9,681 nucleotides of DNA from an uncultured Kiloniellales bacterium (GCA_937974415.1 CALJXB010000161.1:1-9681), one strand, 5' to 3'; counted from the first letter of the stretch, positions 1 through 8,429 are shown. The notes: generated by a model from the letters alone, not told the origin. Numbers and translations are program-made.

Positions 1-932
1 AGCAGTACCACGAACAGCGGCGGCAGGATGAAGATGATCATCGGCACCGTCAGCATGGCTGGCAGGCGCGCCGCCTTCTCTTCGGCCTTGAGCACCCGCT
101 CGGTGCGGGATTCCGCCGACAGCACCCGCAGCGAGTGGGCCAGCGGCGTGCCGTAGCGTTCGGCCTGCATCAGGGTGTTCACCATGCCGCGCAGGGACGG
201 CATGTTGGTGCGTTCGGACAGGTTCTGGAGCGCCTTCTGACGATCCTGCAGGAAGCCGAGTTCGAGGCTGGTCAGGCCCAACTCGTCGGAAAGCTCCGGC
301 GAGGCCTCGGCCAATTCGTCGGCCACGCGCCTCAGCGTCGCGTCCAGGCTGAGGCCGGCTTCGGCACAGATGACCATGAGGTCGAGCCCGTCAGGCAAGC
401 CTTTGCGAAGCTTGTCCTGACGCTTGAGTGCGGCGTTCTTGACCATGACGTCCGGGAAGTAGGCTCCGGCCATCACCGCCAGCATCGAGGCCAGCAGCTT
501 CACCGTCGAGTCGAGCTTGTAGAGGTCCAGCCCGTAAAGTGCCACCACGGCGGCGACGCCGAAGATGAAGGGCAGGGCGATCCGCAGGAAGAGGTAGCGC
601 ACCACCGCATCCTTGGAGCGATACCCGGCGCGCGCCAGCTTCAGCGCGGTCTTTTCCGTCTGGGCGGTGCGTAGGAGCTGTAGCCGATCGACCACCTGGC
701 GCATGAAGGTCATGGTCTTGATGCGCTCTTCGCGCTTGCGCACCGTCAGCATGCCGCTGCGCAGCGCCTCGCGTTGGGCGGCGAGGACTCGCGCGCGCCG
801 CGCTGCGGGGTCGCGGTGTAGCAGGGTGGCCCAGACCGCCGCCGAGCTCGCGGCGGCGGTCAAACCCGCCATGAGAACGACTAGGCTCTCGGCGGACATG
901 CCGATCGCGTCAAGGATGGCTTGGAAAGTCAT
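1..932 (-). CDS. tadC: TadC, Flp pilus inner-membrane platform protein (3' end cut by window edge)
   Basis: Second of the paired polytopic platform proteins of the Tad pilus (type II secretion F / GspF-like family), expected to form the inner-membrane base on which the CpaF ATPase acts. The frame is open from the ATG at 932 to the window edge, giving 310 complete codons. TadC proteins are usually a little over 300 residues, so probably only a few residues are missing. Hydrophobic segments lie at about residues 15-37, 112-134, 144-159 and 292-310. Between the last two is a soluble GspF-like helical domain (about 165-290), starting with a GLPDGLDLMVICAEAGLSL motif typical of TadC. The ATG overlaps the tadB stop as ATGA and has no strong Shine-Dalgarno, so translation probably depends on coupling to tadB. 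Identification is firm from motifs and from its place after tadB. Confidence 0.93.
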   Translation of the reverse strand, partial: MTFQAILDAIGMSAESLVVLMAGLTAAASSAAVWATLLHRDPAARRARVLAAQREALRSGMLTVRKREERIKTMTFMRQVVDRLQLLRTAQTEKTALKLARAGYRSKDAVVRYLFLRIALPFIFGVAAVVALYGLDLYKLDSTVKLLASMLAVMAGAYFPDVMVKNAALKRQDKLRKGLPDGLDLMVICAEAGLSLDATLRRVADELAEASPELSDELGLTSLELGFLQDRQKALQNLSERTNMPSLRGMVNTLMQAERYGTPLAHSLRVLSAESRTERVLKAEEKAARLPAMLTVPMIIFILPPLFVVL

Positions 933-1933
933 ATCTCGAACTTCACCATGCGGTACATCACCACGGCCCCGATCGCGAAGCTAAGGAAGCCTAAGCCGAT
1001 CAGCAGGTGGCCGCGGGGATCGATAAAGAGATCCATGATGTAATTGGAGTTCACCAGATAGATCAGGACGGCCATGACGAAGGGCAGGGAGCCGATGATG
1101 TAGGCGCTCGCCTTGGCCTCCCCGGACAGGGCCTTGATCTTGAGCTTGAGCTGGCGGCGGCCGCGCAGGACGTTGGACAGATTCTCGAGGGTCTCGGCCA
1201 GATTGCCGCCGGTCTCGCTTTGAATGGTAAGGCTGACGGTGAAGAACTTGAACTCCTGGAGGTTCAGCTCGACGGCCGAATCCCAGAGCATATCCTCGAG
1301 CTTGTTGCCCATCTTCACGCCGTCGGTCACCTTGCGCATCTCGGATCCCACAGGGTCGGCGACTTCCTCGCCGGCGTTCTTGATGGCTTCGCTGATCGGC
1401 AAGCCCGATTTGATGCCTCGGGCCATGAGGTCGATCGCCTCGGGAAAATGAGCGATGAACTTCGTCTGCCGGCGCTTGGCCATCATGGCGATGACCAGGT
1501 GGGGCAGGCCGATGGCCGCGAACAGGCCGATAAAGAAAGCGCCGATCAGCGGCAGGAAGCCGGTTGCCACCACCGCGCCGAAGACGACAAGGCCGCAGAC
1601 GCCGCTGATGGAGAGGTACCTGCCGATGGTCATCTCCAGGCCGGCGCGCGCGAGACGGGCACGCAGCTCCTCACGGCGCGGCAGCGCGCTCTTGATCAAA
1701 CGGTCTAACAGAGCGAAGTCACTGTCGGACGTGCGCTTGCGGGCGCTGATTTGAGGCCCGGATTCGGAAGCCGGCTTGCGTCCGGTCTTGACCTGATCGA
1801 TCCGACGCCTGAACCGCTTGCTGCTGGAATCGCCGGCCAGGAGCGCCGCGATGACGACCAGCAGGCCGACGACGATGAGGCCGCCGAATATGAGGATTTC
1901 GGGTCCCTGCAGGAACTCCTCTGGAATCGTCAT
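929..1933 (-). CDS. tadB: TadB, Flp pilus inner-membrane platform protein
   Basis: GspF-family inner-membrane protein of 334 residues, the usual TadB size. It pairs with TadC to make the platform that couples the cytoplasmic ATPase to pilin polymerisation. An N-terminal membrane segment lies at about residues 12-33, followed by a basic, Ser-rich cytoplasmic linker (35-95), a hydrophobic pair at about 107-150, the GspF-type helical domain (about 160-270), and C-terminal membrane segments at about 276-296 and 309-328. Diagnostic motifs are FPEAIDLMARGIKSGLPI (163-180) and TGGNLAETLENLS (241-253). The ATG overlaps the cpaF stop (ATGA). A GGAGG at 1941-1945, inside the end of cpaF, sits 7 nt before the start and supports it. 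The stop overlaps the tadC start in the same way. Confidence 0.96.
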   Translation of the reverse strand: MTIPEEFLQGPEILIFGGLIVVGLLVVIAALLAGDSSSKRFRRRIDQVKTGRKPASESGPQISARKRTSDSDFALLDRLIKSALPRREELRARLARAGLEMTIGRYLSISGVCGLVVFGAVVATGFLPLIGAFFIGLFAAIGLPHLVIAMMAKRRQTKFIAHFPEAIDLMARGIKSGLPISEAIKNAGEEVADPVGSEMRKVTDGVKMGNKLEDMLWDSAVELNLQEFKFFTVSLTIQSETGGNLAETLENLSNVLRGRRQLKLKIKALSGEAKASAYIIGSLPFVMAVLIYLVNSNYIMDLFIDPRGHLLIGLGFLSFAIGAVVMYRMVKFEI

Positions 1934-3576
1934 CCCATGACCTCCATGAGCTTGCGCTCGAGACCGAAATAGGCGGCTTTGGTTGCGAAGAAGGGCCGCA
2001 GTCCGGAAGGCTTGTAGCTGCCCTGGAGCGTGCCGTCCTCGGATTCGCCTTCGAACTGGAAGGTGAAAAGGTCCTGTGTGGTGACGATGTCGCCTTCCAT
2101 TCCGATCACCTCGGTGACATGGGTGATCCGGCGCATGCCGTCGCGCATACGCGCAATCTGAACGATCATGTCGAGCGCCGCTGCGACCTGGGTGCGCACC
2201 GCCTTGGCCGGGAGATTGATGCCGGCCAAGCCGATCATGTTCTCCAGCCGGGTCAAGGCCTCGCGCGGCCGGTTGGCGTGGATCGTACCGAGCGAGCCGT
2301 CGTGGCCGGTGTTCATTGCCTGCAGCATGTCGACCGCCTCGCTGCCGCGCACCTCGCCGAGGATGATGCGGTCGGGGCGCATTCTGAGCGCGTTCTTGAC
2401 CAGATCGCGCATGGTGATGTCGCCTTGGCCCTCGAGGTTGGCGGGCCGGGTCTCCAGTCGGACCACGTGGGGCTGTTGCAGCTGCAGCTCGGCGGCGTCC
2501 TCGATGGTCACGACCCGCTCGCCGTGGTCGATCATCTGCGACATGGCATTGAGCAGCGTCGTCTTACCCGAACCGGTGCCGCCCGAGATCAGAATGTTGA
2601 GGCGGCTGCGTGAGGCGATCTTCAGCAACGTGCACATGGGATCGGAGATGTTACCCTGGCGCATCATCACGTCGAGCGTGATCTTTTTCTTGGCGAACTT
2701 ACGAATGGAGATAGACGGGCCGTCGATGGCCAGGGGCGGGATAATGATGTTGACGCGGCTGCCGTCCTTGAGACGGGCGTCGACTAGGGGCGTGGTTTCG
2801 TCGACCCGCCGGCCGACCTGCGAGACGATGCGCCGCGAGACGTTCAGGACGTGGGCGTCGTCGCGAAACTTCACACTGGTCAGGTTGAGCTTGCCGCCTT
2901 GCTCGACATAGACCTGTTGCGGCCCGTTGACCAAGATGTCGGTGATCGACTCGTCGGCGAGCAGAGGCTCGAGCGGCCCAAGACCGAGCATGTCGTCGAG
3001 CATGAGGTCGACGACCGCCTGGTGCTCCGGGCCGTTCAGGCGAATCTGCTCTTCCTGCAGCAGTTCGGTGACGATCTCGCCGACCTGATAGGCCAGCTCC
3101 CGGCGCGGGAGCTGCGAGGCCGCCGTCAGATCCAGACGCTCCATGACGAGGGGCTGAATGCGCGATTTGGCGCTTTCGACCGTGGCCGTGTGGGGTGCCG
3201 CCTCGTCGACCTGCTCATCCTTCTTGCGGGTTTGGACCGCGGTGTGGGCGGCCTTCGCCTTCATCAAGTCGGTCGACGCCTGGGTCGGCTTGGAGTTGTT
3301 GAGCAGCCAGGTGATCAGGTCACCGACCAGATTGCGCCGCTCCAACAGGTTCAGGTTGTCGAGCTCGCCCCCCAGCTCGGTGGTGACGATTTGGCCAATA
3401 CGGAGCGCCAGCTCCGGCCTGGGCAGGGTCGCCACGTCTTCGGACTTGAAGTCCTCCAACAACAGCGGCTGCACCTTGGCCAGCAAGGCTTGGCGGTCGC
3501 TGCCCCGGTCGCTCTTGGCGACGCGCTTCTCCGGGGTAGCGTTCGGCACCTCTTCCTCGGCGGGTTGAATGGACAT
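1930..3576 (-). CDS. cpaF: CpaF/TadA, Tad pilus secretion ATPase with extended N-terminus
   Basis: Hexameric type II/IV secretion-superfamily ATPase that powers Flp pilus extension and, in studied homologues, retraction. The catalytic half is complete: Walker A GGTGSGKTT (332-340, K338), Asp box VTIEDAAEL (from 356, E359/D360), Walker B RIILGEVRG (from 403, E408) and His box NTGHDGSLGTIHAN (422-435, H425 and H433). At 548 residues it is longer than the roughly 420-500 residues I expect for CpaF. The extra length is an N-terminal module (about 30-95) that resembles the normal pre-catalytic helical segment (about 135-200), joined by a charged linker (about 100-133); see findings. The start lies 6 nt after the cpaE stop, and TAGGGG, made from the stop codon plus the next three bases, can serve as a close Shine-Dalgarno. 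A later Met (M105) would give a normal-length protein, but it would discard a segment that looks conserved. Confidence 0.96.
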   Translation of the reverse strand: MSIQPAEEEVPNATPEKRVAKSDRGSDRQALLAKVQPLLLEDFKSEDVATLPRPELALRIGQIVTTELGGELDNLNLLERRNLVGDLITWLLNNSKPTQASTDLMKAKAAHTAVQTRKKDEQVDEAAPHTATVESAKSRIQPLVMERLDLTAASQLPRRELAYQVGEIVTELLQEEQIRLNGPEHQAVVDLMLDDMLGLGPLEPLLADESITDILVNGPQQVYVEQGGKLNLTSVKFRDDAHVLNVSRRIVSQVGRRVDETTPLVDARLKDGSRVNIIIPPLAIDGPSISIRKFAKKKITLDVMMRQGNISDPMCTLLKIASRSRLNILISGGTGSGKTTLLNAMSQMIDHGERVVTIEDAAELQLQQPHVVRLETRPANLEGQGDITMRDLVKNALRMRPDRIILGEVRGSEAVDMLQAMNTGHDGSLGTIHANRPREALTRLENMIGLAGINLPAKAVRTQVAAALDMIVQIARMRDGMRRITHVTEVIGMEGDIVTTQDLFTFQFEGESEDGTLQGSYKPSGLRPFFATKAAYFGLERKLMEVMG

Positions 3577-3582
3577 GAGCCC

Positions 3583-4851
3583 CTACGATTTTTTCCCGGT
3601 AGCCTTGGTCTTCTTCGCACCACCCAGATTGAGCCAGGACTTCTTTCCTGCCTTGGGCTCTGCGCCGCTTGCGTCGTTATTGACGATGTCGACGACCGAC
3701 CTCAGGCTCTTGGCTGCCTTGCTGCGGCCGGACTGGTTGACGACTGGCTTTCCGGAGTTGGCTGCGTCGTTGAATACCTTGGACTCGTCGGTGATCATGA
3801 GATCGACCTTGCGGCCCAAGGCCTTCTGGAATTCGCCTTGGCCCATGGCTTGCTGGCCGCCCTTGCAGCGGTTCGCCACCACGGTGATCGGCGTCTTGGG
3901 CGCTGCCTCTTCGATGATGCCGAGCAGGCGGATCGAGTCTCTGAGCGCCGGCAAGCTCAACTCGGTGACCAGAATGACGCGGGTCGCCTCGTTGAGCACC
4001 TGGTCGCGCACGCTATAGAGGGCGCGCGGCAGATCGACGATGATGCAGCCGTTCTCGTGGGCAAGCGTTTCGAAGAGAACCCCGACCGCATTCGGGCTGA
4101 AGCTGTGCCCGTGCGCCAGGTTTTCTTCGGTGGCCATGATCGAGAGGTTGTCCGACAGCTTCGCCGTGGCGCTCGAGATGAACAGGTTGTCGATACGTGC
4201 GGGCGTTTCCAGCGCCTCACGCAGGCCCCGCGTGGGCTCCAGGTCGAGAGACAGGGCGATGGTTCCGAACTCCAGGTCGAGATCGACCAGGGCCGTCTTC
4301 ATGCCCTTCTCTTCGGCGAAGATCCACGCCAGGTTAACGGCCGTCGTCGATGCGCCGACGCCGCCACGAGCGCCGACCACCACGACCTTGTGGACCTCTT
4401 CGGGAGAGGCTTGTGGGGTCGGTGCCGCCTCGACCTTGGATTTCTCCTCGCTGCGAGAAATGGCAGCTGCCAAGGCCTTCTCGGAAACCGGCTTCACCAG
4501 GTAGTCGGTGACGCCAGCTTCCGTCAGCTCGCGATACAGGGCGATGTCGTTGATCTCACCGATCCCGATCATTTGGGTATCATCGGTGAAGGCCGCGGTC
4601 AGCGACAGCATGGCGCTCAAGGGTTGATTGGTCTCGCCTATGTCGACGATCACAATCTTGGGCGCGGGGACCTCGGCCAGGTAGGCGAGGGCCGCAGAGC
4701 TGTCGCCGTCGCGTACGACGGCATCGGCGAAGAACTGCTGCAGTACGGACGAGACGACGCTGTGGGTCTGTTCGTCACCCACGAAGGCGATGCACTCGGC
4801 CGCTTCCGTCTGGAGCGGTTCTGGGTCGAAAAGACTATCCGGCATGCCCAT
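3583..4851 (-). CDS. cpaE: CpaE/TadZ, atypical ParA/MinD-like pilus localisation protein
   Basis: Polar localisation factor of Tad pili: a receiver-like N-terminal domain fused to a MinD/ParA-type P-loop domain, 422 residues. The receiver-like part (about 18-135) keeps an Asp at the usual phosphoacceptor position (IVIVDIGE, D70) and the DYLVKP motif with K120. A Pro/Ala/Glu linker (140-152) leads to the P-loop GARGGVGAST (160-169). Here the MinD signature lysine is R162 and the Walker lysine is A167. ALVDLDLEFG (187-196) and IIVDLPR (270-276) match the Walker A' and Walker B strands. The C-terminus (about 398-422) is a Lys/Gly-rich tail. The start overlaps the cpaD stop (TAATG). A GAGGA lies 12 nt upstream; the Met two codons later is a less likely start. 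It is expected to act in the cytoplasm at the pole, upstream of CpaF. Confidence 0.94.
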   Translation of the reverse strand: MGMPDSLFDPEPLQTEAAECIAFVGDEQTHSVVSSVLQQFFADAVVRDGDSSAALAYLAEVPAPKIVIVDIGETNQPLSAMLSLTAAFTDDTQMIGIGEINDIALYRELTEAGVTDYLVKPVSEKALAAAISRSEEKSKVEAAPTPQASPEEVHKVVVVGARGGVGASTTAVNLAWIFAEEKGMKTALVDLDLEFGTIALSLDLEPTRGLREALETPARIDNLFISSATAKLSDNLSIMATEENLAHGHSFSPNAVGVLFETLAHENGCIIVDLPRALYSVRDQVLNEATRVILVTELSLPALRDSIRLLGIIEEAAPKTPITVVANRCKGGQQAMGQGEFQKALGRKVDLMITDESKVFNDAANSGKPVVNQSGRSKAAKSLRSVVDIVNNDASGAEPKAGKKSWLNLGGAKKTKATGKKS

Positions 4852-5528
4852 TACTGCGTGGTTTCCTCTTCGTTGATGGCTTTGATTCTGTCCTCGCGAT
4901 AACGCCGCATTGCGCCGCTGGACTGCGCTGGATCTCCCGGCCCGAGTTCCCGGCCCTCGACCAGGTCGAGCGGGTCGGCGACCATCATTCCGAGCGCGGC
5001 GTTGACGCTGCAGCCCCAGGGTTGCTCGGGGCGCAGGGTCGGCTCCGGCTGCGGCACCGAGCAGTCCGGCGGAATGACGACCGGCCGGATGATCAGCACC
5101 GCGACCTCGTTGATGGCCGGCGCGTCCGCACCGCCCGCCGGGGCCGCCTCGGAAGCGACCAAGCCATGGCGAGCGAACTCGGATCGGATGGCATCCACGC
5201 GGCCCTCGGCCACGCGGCTGCTGTCGCCCGCGCCGCCTTGAACGACGATCTGGTCCTTGACGTTGATGCGGTTCTTGCGAATGAAGTCGTCCAGGGTGTC
5301 GCGTTCACGTGGGCCAAGACCCCGCTGGTCGCTGGCAAACGGGACCATGTGGCGAAGCGTGACAACTTCGACCATGTTTTCCGGCGACTGCGGAATCTGC
5401 CTCCACTTGGCGTGAGGAAAGAGATTGTCCCCTAGTTCACCCTGTTTCGGCGAGCAGGCGACGACCGCCAGGCAGGACAGCCCGATGACGGTGAGTTCGC
5501 GCAAAGGCATGCGTTTTTTCTGGGTCAT
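4851..5528 (-). CDS. cpaD: CpaD, Tad pilus outer-membrane lipoprotein
   Basis: CpaD-family lipoprotein, 225 residues, associated with the outer-membrane secretin of alphaproteobacterial Tad pili. The N-terminus is a lipoprotein signal: basic KKR, a hydrophobic stretch (12-24) and a VVAC lipobox with the lipidated cysteine at C25. The middle (about 50-125) resembles an OmpA-like fold: [12 protein letters not shown], then [10 protein letters not shown] and a [13 protein letters not shown] stretch. The C-terminal family signature is clear: PDC (C156), [20 protein letters not shown] (C173), then a MRRYRE motif. C156 and C173 could form a disulfide after export; this is an inference. The start is 6 nt after the cpaC stop, with an AGGA that reuses the end of the TAG stop. 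The stop overlaps the cpaE ATG by one base. Confidence 0.93.
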   Translation of the reverse strand: MTQKKRMPLRELTVIGLSCLAVVACSPKQGELGDNLFPHAKWRQIPQSPENMVEVVTLRHMVPFASDQRGLGPRERDTLDDFIRKNRINVKDQIVVQGGAGDSSRVAEGRVDAIRSEFARHGLVASEAAPAGGADAPAINEVAVLIIRPVVIPPDCSVPQPEPTLRPEQPWGCSVNAALGMMVADPLDLVEGRELGPGDPAQSSGAMRRYREDRIKAINEEETTQ

Positions 5529-5534
5529 GGGGTC

Positions 5535-6929
5535 CTACTCCAGGATAAAGCCGGTCTGGCCGGACGCGGCACTTGCCGTGGCCGCGTTGTTCGGCAGCGG
5601 CACGGTCTGCCTCGTGCTTGCCGTGTTGGCCCCGGCGCCGGCCGAAGCCTGACGGGGCGCCATGTAGGGATCGGTCGGCAGCGGCGGCTCGGTCGATGTC
5701 GGAGACACGACGTAGGGAGTCACGACGATCAACAGTTCCTGCTGGCGTTCCTCCAGGCGGTTCTGCTGGAACAGGGCGCCGAGCAGGGGAATGTTCCCCA
5801 GGCCGGGGATGTCGTCGTTGTCTTGGCGGCGGGCATCGAGGCGCAGCCCGGCGATCGCGAAGCTTTGGCCCGAAGCGAGCTCCACGGTGGTCTCCGTGCG
5901 GCGGGTGCTGATGCCCGGAATCTCGATGCCGCCGAAGTTGATCGCGCCGATGTCGCTCAGTTCGCTGACTTCCGGGCGGACGCGCATGCTGATCCGGTTG
6001 TTGTTCAGGATCGTCGGCGTGAAGGCCAGGCTGACGCCGAATTCCTTGAACTCGACCGACGCCACGCCGTCGCTCACGTCCGTCGGGACGGGGAACTCGC
6101 CGCCGGCCAGGAAGCTGGCGGTCTCGCCCGACAGGGCCGTCAGGTTCGGCTCGGCCAGAATGGTGACCAGGCCGTCCGCGGCGAGCGCGTCGATCAGGTT
6201 GTTGATGTCCCAATTGTCGTTCTGGAAACTACTGGTCCCCGTGAGGCCACCATCTTCGTGGACGACCGGGGGAAACATGGTGCCAGTGGCGATTGCGAAC
6301 GCCCAATCTCCCGAATCGTACAGAGTATCCCAGCTGAACCCGAAGTTCTCGATGACCTGCCGCGTGACGTCGGCGATGCGCACCCTCAGGTTCACCTGAT
6401 TCGGCTGGGTGACGGCGATCCGATTGATGATGTCCTCGCCCTTGCCGATGAAGCGGCCGGTCAAGCGGCGAACGTCTTCCGCGTCGGACGCGGTGGCCAC
6501 GGCACCGGTCAGGACGATGCCGCCGTCGACCGAGCTGGCAGTGACTCCGCCGCTTGCCAGCAGGTCGCTGAGCGCGCCGTTGAGCCGGCTGAGGTTGTGG
6601 GACACCACCACGCGGGAATTGGCCACGACGTTGTCGTTGCTGTCGAGCGCGTAGAGTGTGGTTTCTCCGGGCTTCTTGCCGAAGATGTAGATCATGCGCG
6701 GCGACTTGACGTTGACGTCGGCGATCCCGGAGTTGGCGATGAAGACCGATGCGGCCGACTTGCTCAAGCGCACCAGGCGGCCCTCGTTGACCTCCAGGGT
6801 CACGTTTTCCGAGCCGGGCCCGATCTGCTGGGCTTGCGCCTGGGCGCTTTCAGTCAGCGGCGGAAAGAAGTTACCGGCCAGCAGCGCAACGGCCGCCAGG
6901 GCAATCTTCAGACTAGTGATTCGCTTCAT
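5535..6929 (-). CDS. cpaC: CpaC/RcpA, Tad pilus outer-membrane secretin
   Basis: Outer-membrane channel for the Flp pilus, 464 residues. It carries a Sec signal peptide (about 1-34: basic start, hydrophobic core, cleavage probably near AQAQA), a pilus-type secretin N-domain (about 40-110), a BON-like segment (about 112-178) and a C-terminal secretin domain (about 180-408). Secretin signatures visible are [20 protein letters not shown] (257-276), [13 protein letters not shown] (293-305), [14 protein letters not shown] (374-387) and [11 protein letters not shown] (398-408). Beyond the channel domain is a 56-residue Pro/Ala/Ser/Thr-rich tail (409-464) of unknown role. The ATG overlaps the cpaB stop (ATGA), and a GGAGG at 6937-6941 sits 7 nt upstream, supporting this start. 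Confidence 0.96.
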   Translation of the reverse strand: MKRITSLKIALAAVALLAGNFFPPLTESAQAQAQQIGPGSENVTLEVNEGRLVRLSKSAASVFIANSGIADVNVKSPRMIYIFGKKPGETTLYALDSNDNVVANSRVVVSHNLSRLNGALSDLLASGGVTASSVDGGIVLTGAVATASDAEDVRRLTGRFIGKGEDIINRIAVTQPNQVNLRVRIADVTRQVIENFGFSWDTLYDSGDWAFAIATGTMFPPVVHEDGGLTGTSSFQNDNWDINNLIDALAADGLVTILAEPNLTALSGETASFLAGGEFPVPTDVSDGVASVEFKEFGVSLAFTPTILNNNRISMRVRPEVSELSDIGAINFGGIEIPGISTRRTETTVELASGQSFAIAGLRLDARRQDNDDIPGLGNIPLLGALFQQNRLEERQQELLIVVTPYVVSPTSTEPPLPTDPYMAPRQASAGAGANTASTRQTVPLPNNAATASAASGQTGFILE

Positions 6930-7888
6930 TGGCTTGCCTCCGAACCTTCGGCATCCGGGGCGCTGGACTGCTTCTGGACCTTCTCATCCATTTTCTTCAG
7001 CAGTTCGTCGAACGCCTGTCCGACCGATTGATTCTGCGTGTTGTTGCCACGCACGACCGTGACCTGATCGTCGTCGCTTTCGGGCCAGCGTACGAGGACG
7101 CTGGCTTCGGCGTCCCAAGTATAGGTCTTGCCGGACGTGGGCTTGGGCTCTTCGAGAGGCTCTTCGGAGTTGGCAAGGCGTTCCAGCTCGGCCTCGTTCT
7201 TCGCCAGCGCCCGCAGGCTCAGCGACAGGCGCCCCAGCTCGCGCGCCACCGACAGTATCTCCACCTGCTTGGGCATCAGCTCGAGGGTCGCGGTCTTGGC
7301 GAGTTTCGCCTGCCCGGTCTCGTCGTCGACCCGGCTGTCCAAGGCCAGGACCCGGACGTTCTTTAGTACCGTCTCGCTGGCACGATGCTGCTCGCCGTCG
7401 TCTTTTTCGAGGTTGTGCGTGAGGATGAGGTCCACGCGGTCGCCCGGGAAGACCAGACCGGCCACGCCGGAGTCCGCGCCGATCTTGATCGACATGGCGC
7501 GATAGCCCGGGGTCAGCACGGCGGCCATGAAGCCGCGTTCGCCGGGCTTGACAATGCGGCCCTGGGTGATCGGTTCGCCAGCAGCGATGCCCCGCCGAAT
7601 CACCGCCCCGAAGAGATTGGTAGGCTGGGTGTTGGTCATGACCAGGTACGACTCTGGGATCTGGGCGCCGGTCGACCAGGCCTGCCAGCGTATGTGCTCT
7701 TCTTTCAAGAAGGTGCCGGCGGGCAGGGCCACTTCCGCGACCAGCACGCGCACGGCTTCGACTTTCTTCGGTTCGGGCGCCGGCGCGGCAACTTGGCGCT
7801 GGCTGTCGAGCCAGGCCCGGGCCACGAAGACGGTACCGATGACCAACAGCAACGCCGCTGCGATCAGCACTATAGAGCGGGCGGACAT
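6926..7888 (-). CDS. cpaB: CpaB/RcpC, Tad pilus periplasmic assembly protein
   Basis: CpaB/RcpC-family protein, 320 residues, expected to be anchored in the inner membrane and to reach into the periplasm, where it helps position or gate the CpaC secretin. A single N-terminal hydrophobic segment (about 5-24) is followed by a Pro/Ala linker (33-42). Next is an SAF-like domain (about 44-110: VRVLVAEVALPAGTFLKEEH at 46-65, later RGIAAGEPIT), then the RcpC core (about 120-230) with PGYRAMSIKI and GLVFPGDRVDLILT. The C-terminus from about 235 is highly charged (Glu/Asp/Lys/Gln) and looks disordered or coiled. The gap to cpaA is 34 nt, the largest among the machinery genes, and holds an AAGGAG 11 nt before the ATG. 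Confidence 0.94.
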   Translation of the reverse strand: MSARSIVLIAAALLLVIGTVFVARAWLDSQRQVAAPAPEPKKVEAVRVLVAEVALPAGTFLKEEHIRWQAWSTGAQIPESYLVMTNTQPTNLFGAVIRRGIAAGEPITQGRIVKPGERGFMAAVLTPGYRAMSIKIGADSGVAGLVFPGDRVDLILTHNLEKDDGEQHRASETVLKNVRVLALDSRVDDETGQAKLAKTATLELMPKQVEILSVARELGRLSLSLRALAKNEAELERLANSEEPLEEPKPTSGKTYTWDAEASVLVRWPESDDDQVTVVRGNNTQNQSVGQAFDELLKKMDEKVQKQSSAPDAEGSEASQ

Positions 7889-7899
7889 CGTTGGGGAAA

Positions 7900-7905
7900 C
7901 TCCTT
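7900..7905 (-). promoter_or_regulatory. cpaB ribosome binding site
   Basis: AAGGAG on the minus strand, 11 nt before the cpaB ATG at 7888. It lies in the 34-nt cpaA-cpaB gap and lets cpaB be initiated on its own, unlike the coupled genes downstream. Confidence 0.7.
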
Positions 7906-7922
7906 GCCAGGAATGTTGGGTG

Positions 7923-8429
7923 TCAAACTAATCCAAGAAGGGTAAAGGCCACGTAAATTCCCCCGGCAAAGATCGCCACCCCGTATGGCATGGGTTGCTG
8001 GGCGAAATCCGGCGACGCTTCGGTGGCGGCCATGGCGGCGAGGGACGGGCTGCGCGACCAGCGATGGCGAAGGTAGAGCAAGATCGCCATGCCGCCGCCG
8101 GTCAAGGCGGTGAGCACGATGAACTCGGCGAGCAGGCCGGGCCCGGCCCAAATCGCTGCGGCGGCCAGCAGTTTGGCATCGCCGCCGCCGACCTTGCCCG
8201 TGGTGAACAGCACGAAACCGACCACCAAGAGGATTCCGCCGACCGCCAGGCCACCGGGCCAATCGACCGGCTGCGGCGAGGTCAGGGCGAAAAACGGAAA
8301 GCACACGACGATACCCAGACAGTAGCTGTTAGGTATCGTCAGCTTGCGAATGTCGCTGAACGCCGCTGCGCTCAGCAGCGCAATGAATCCGAGGATCGTC
8401 AGTTGGGAAACGAACCCTAGGCTGGTCAT
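7923..8429 (-). CDS. cpaA: CpaA/TadV, Flp prepilin peptidase
   Basis: Short A24-family aspartic prepilin peptidase (168 residues) of the CpaA/TadV type. It lacks the N-terminal cytosolic domain of PilD. It cleaves the Flp leader at the inner membrane. Both catalytic aspartates of the family are visible: D26 in SDIRKLTIPN (25-34) and D84 in the GGGD motif (81-84). About five or six hydrophobic segments span the chain (about 9-24, 36-49, 59-76, 86-120 and 147-167). A hydrophilic loop (about 121-145) precedes the MPYGVAI motif typical of the last membrane segment. A GAGGA about 6 nt before the ATG supports the start. It is the first gene after the terminator that follows flp, so it depends on read-through or on another promoter. 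Confidence 0.95.
   Translation of the reverse strand: MTSLGFVSQLTILGFIALLSAAAFSDIRKLTIPNSYCLGIVVCFPFFALTSPQPVDWPGGLAVGGILLVVGFVLFTTGKVGGGDAKLLAAAAIWAGPGLLAEFIVLTALTGGGMAILLYLRHRWSRSPSLAAMAATEASPDFAQQPMPYGVAIFAGGIYVAFTLLGLV

Noticed and set aside
2851..4902. A 683-codon open frame on the plus strand opposite cpaE and cpaF
   Set aside because: It is a shadow of codon bias in GC-rich genes. The minus-strand frames carry complete Walker, Asp-box and His-box motifs, and the plus-strand product is compositionally odd (rich in Gly, Arg, Leu, Asp, Gln and His) with no domain I recognise.
5823..7031. A 402-codon open frame on the plus strand opposite cpaC
   Set aside because: It is the antisense of the secretin gene, with no recognisable motif and Ala/Asp/Gly/Arg-rich composition typical of GC-driven spurious frames.
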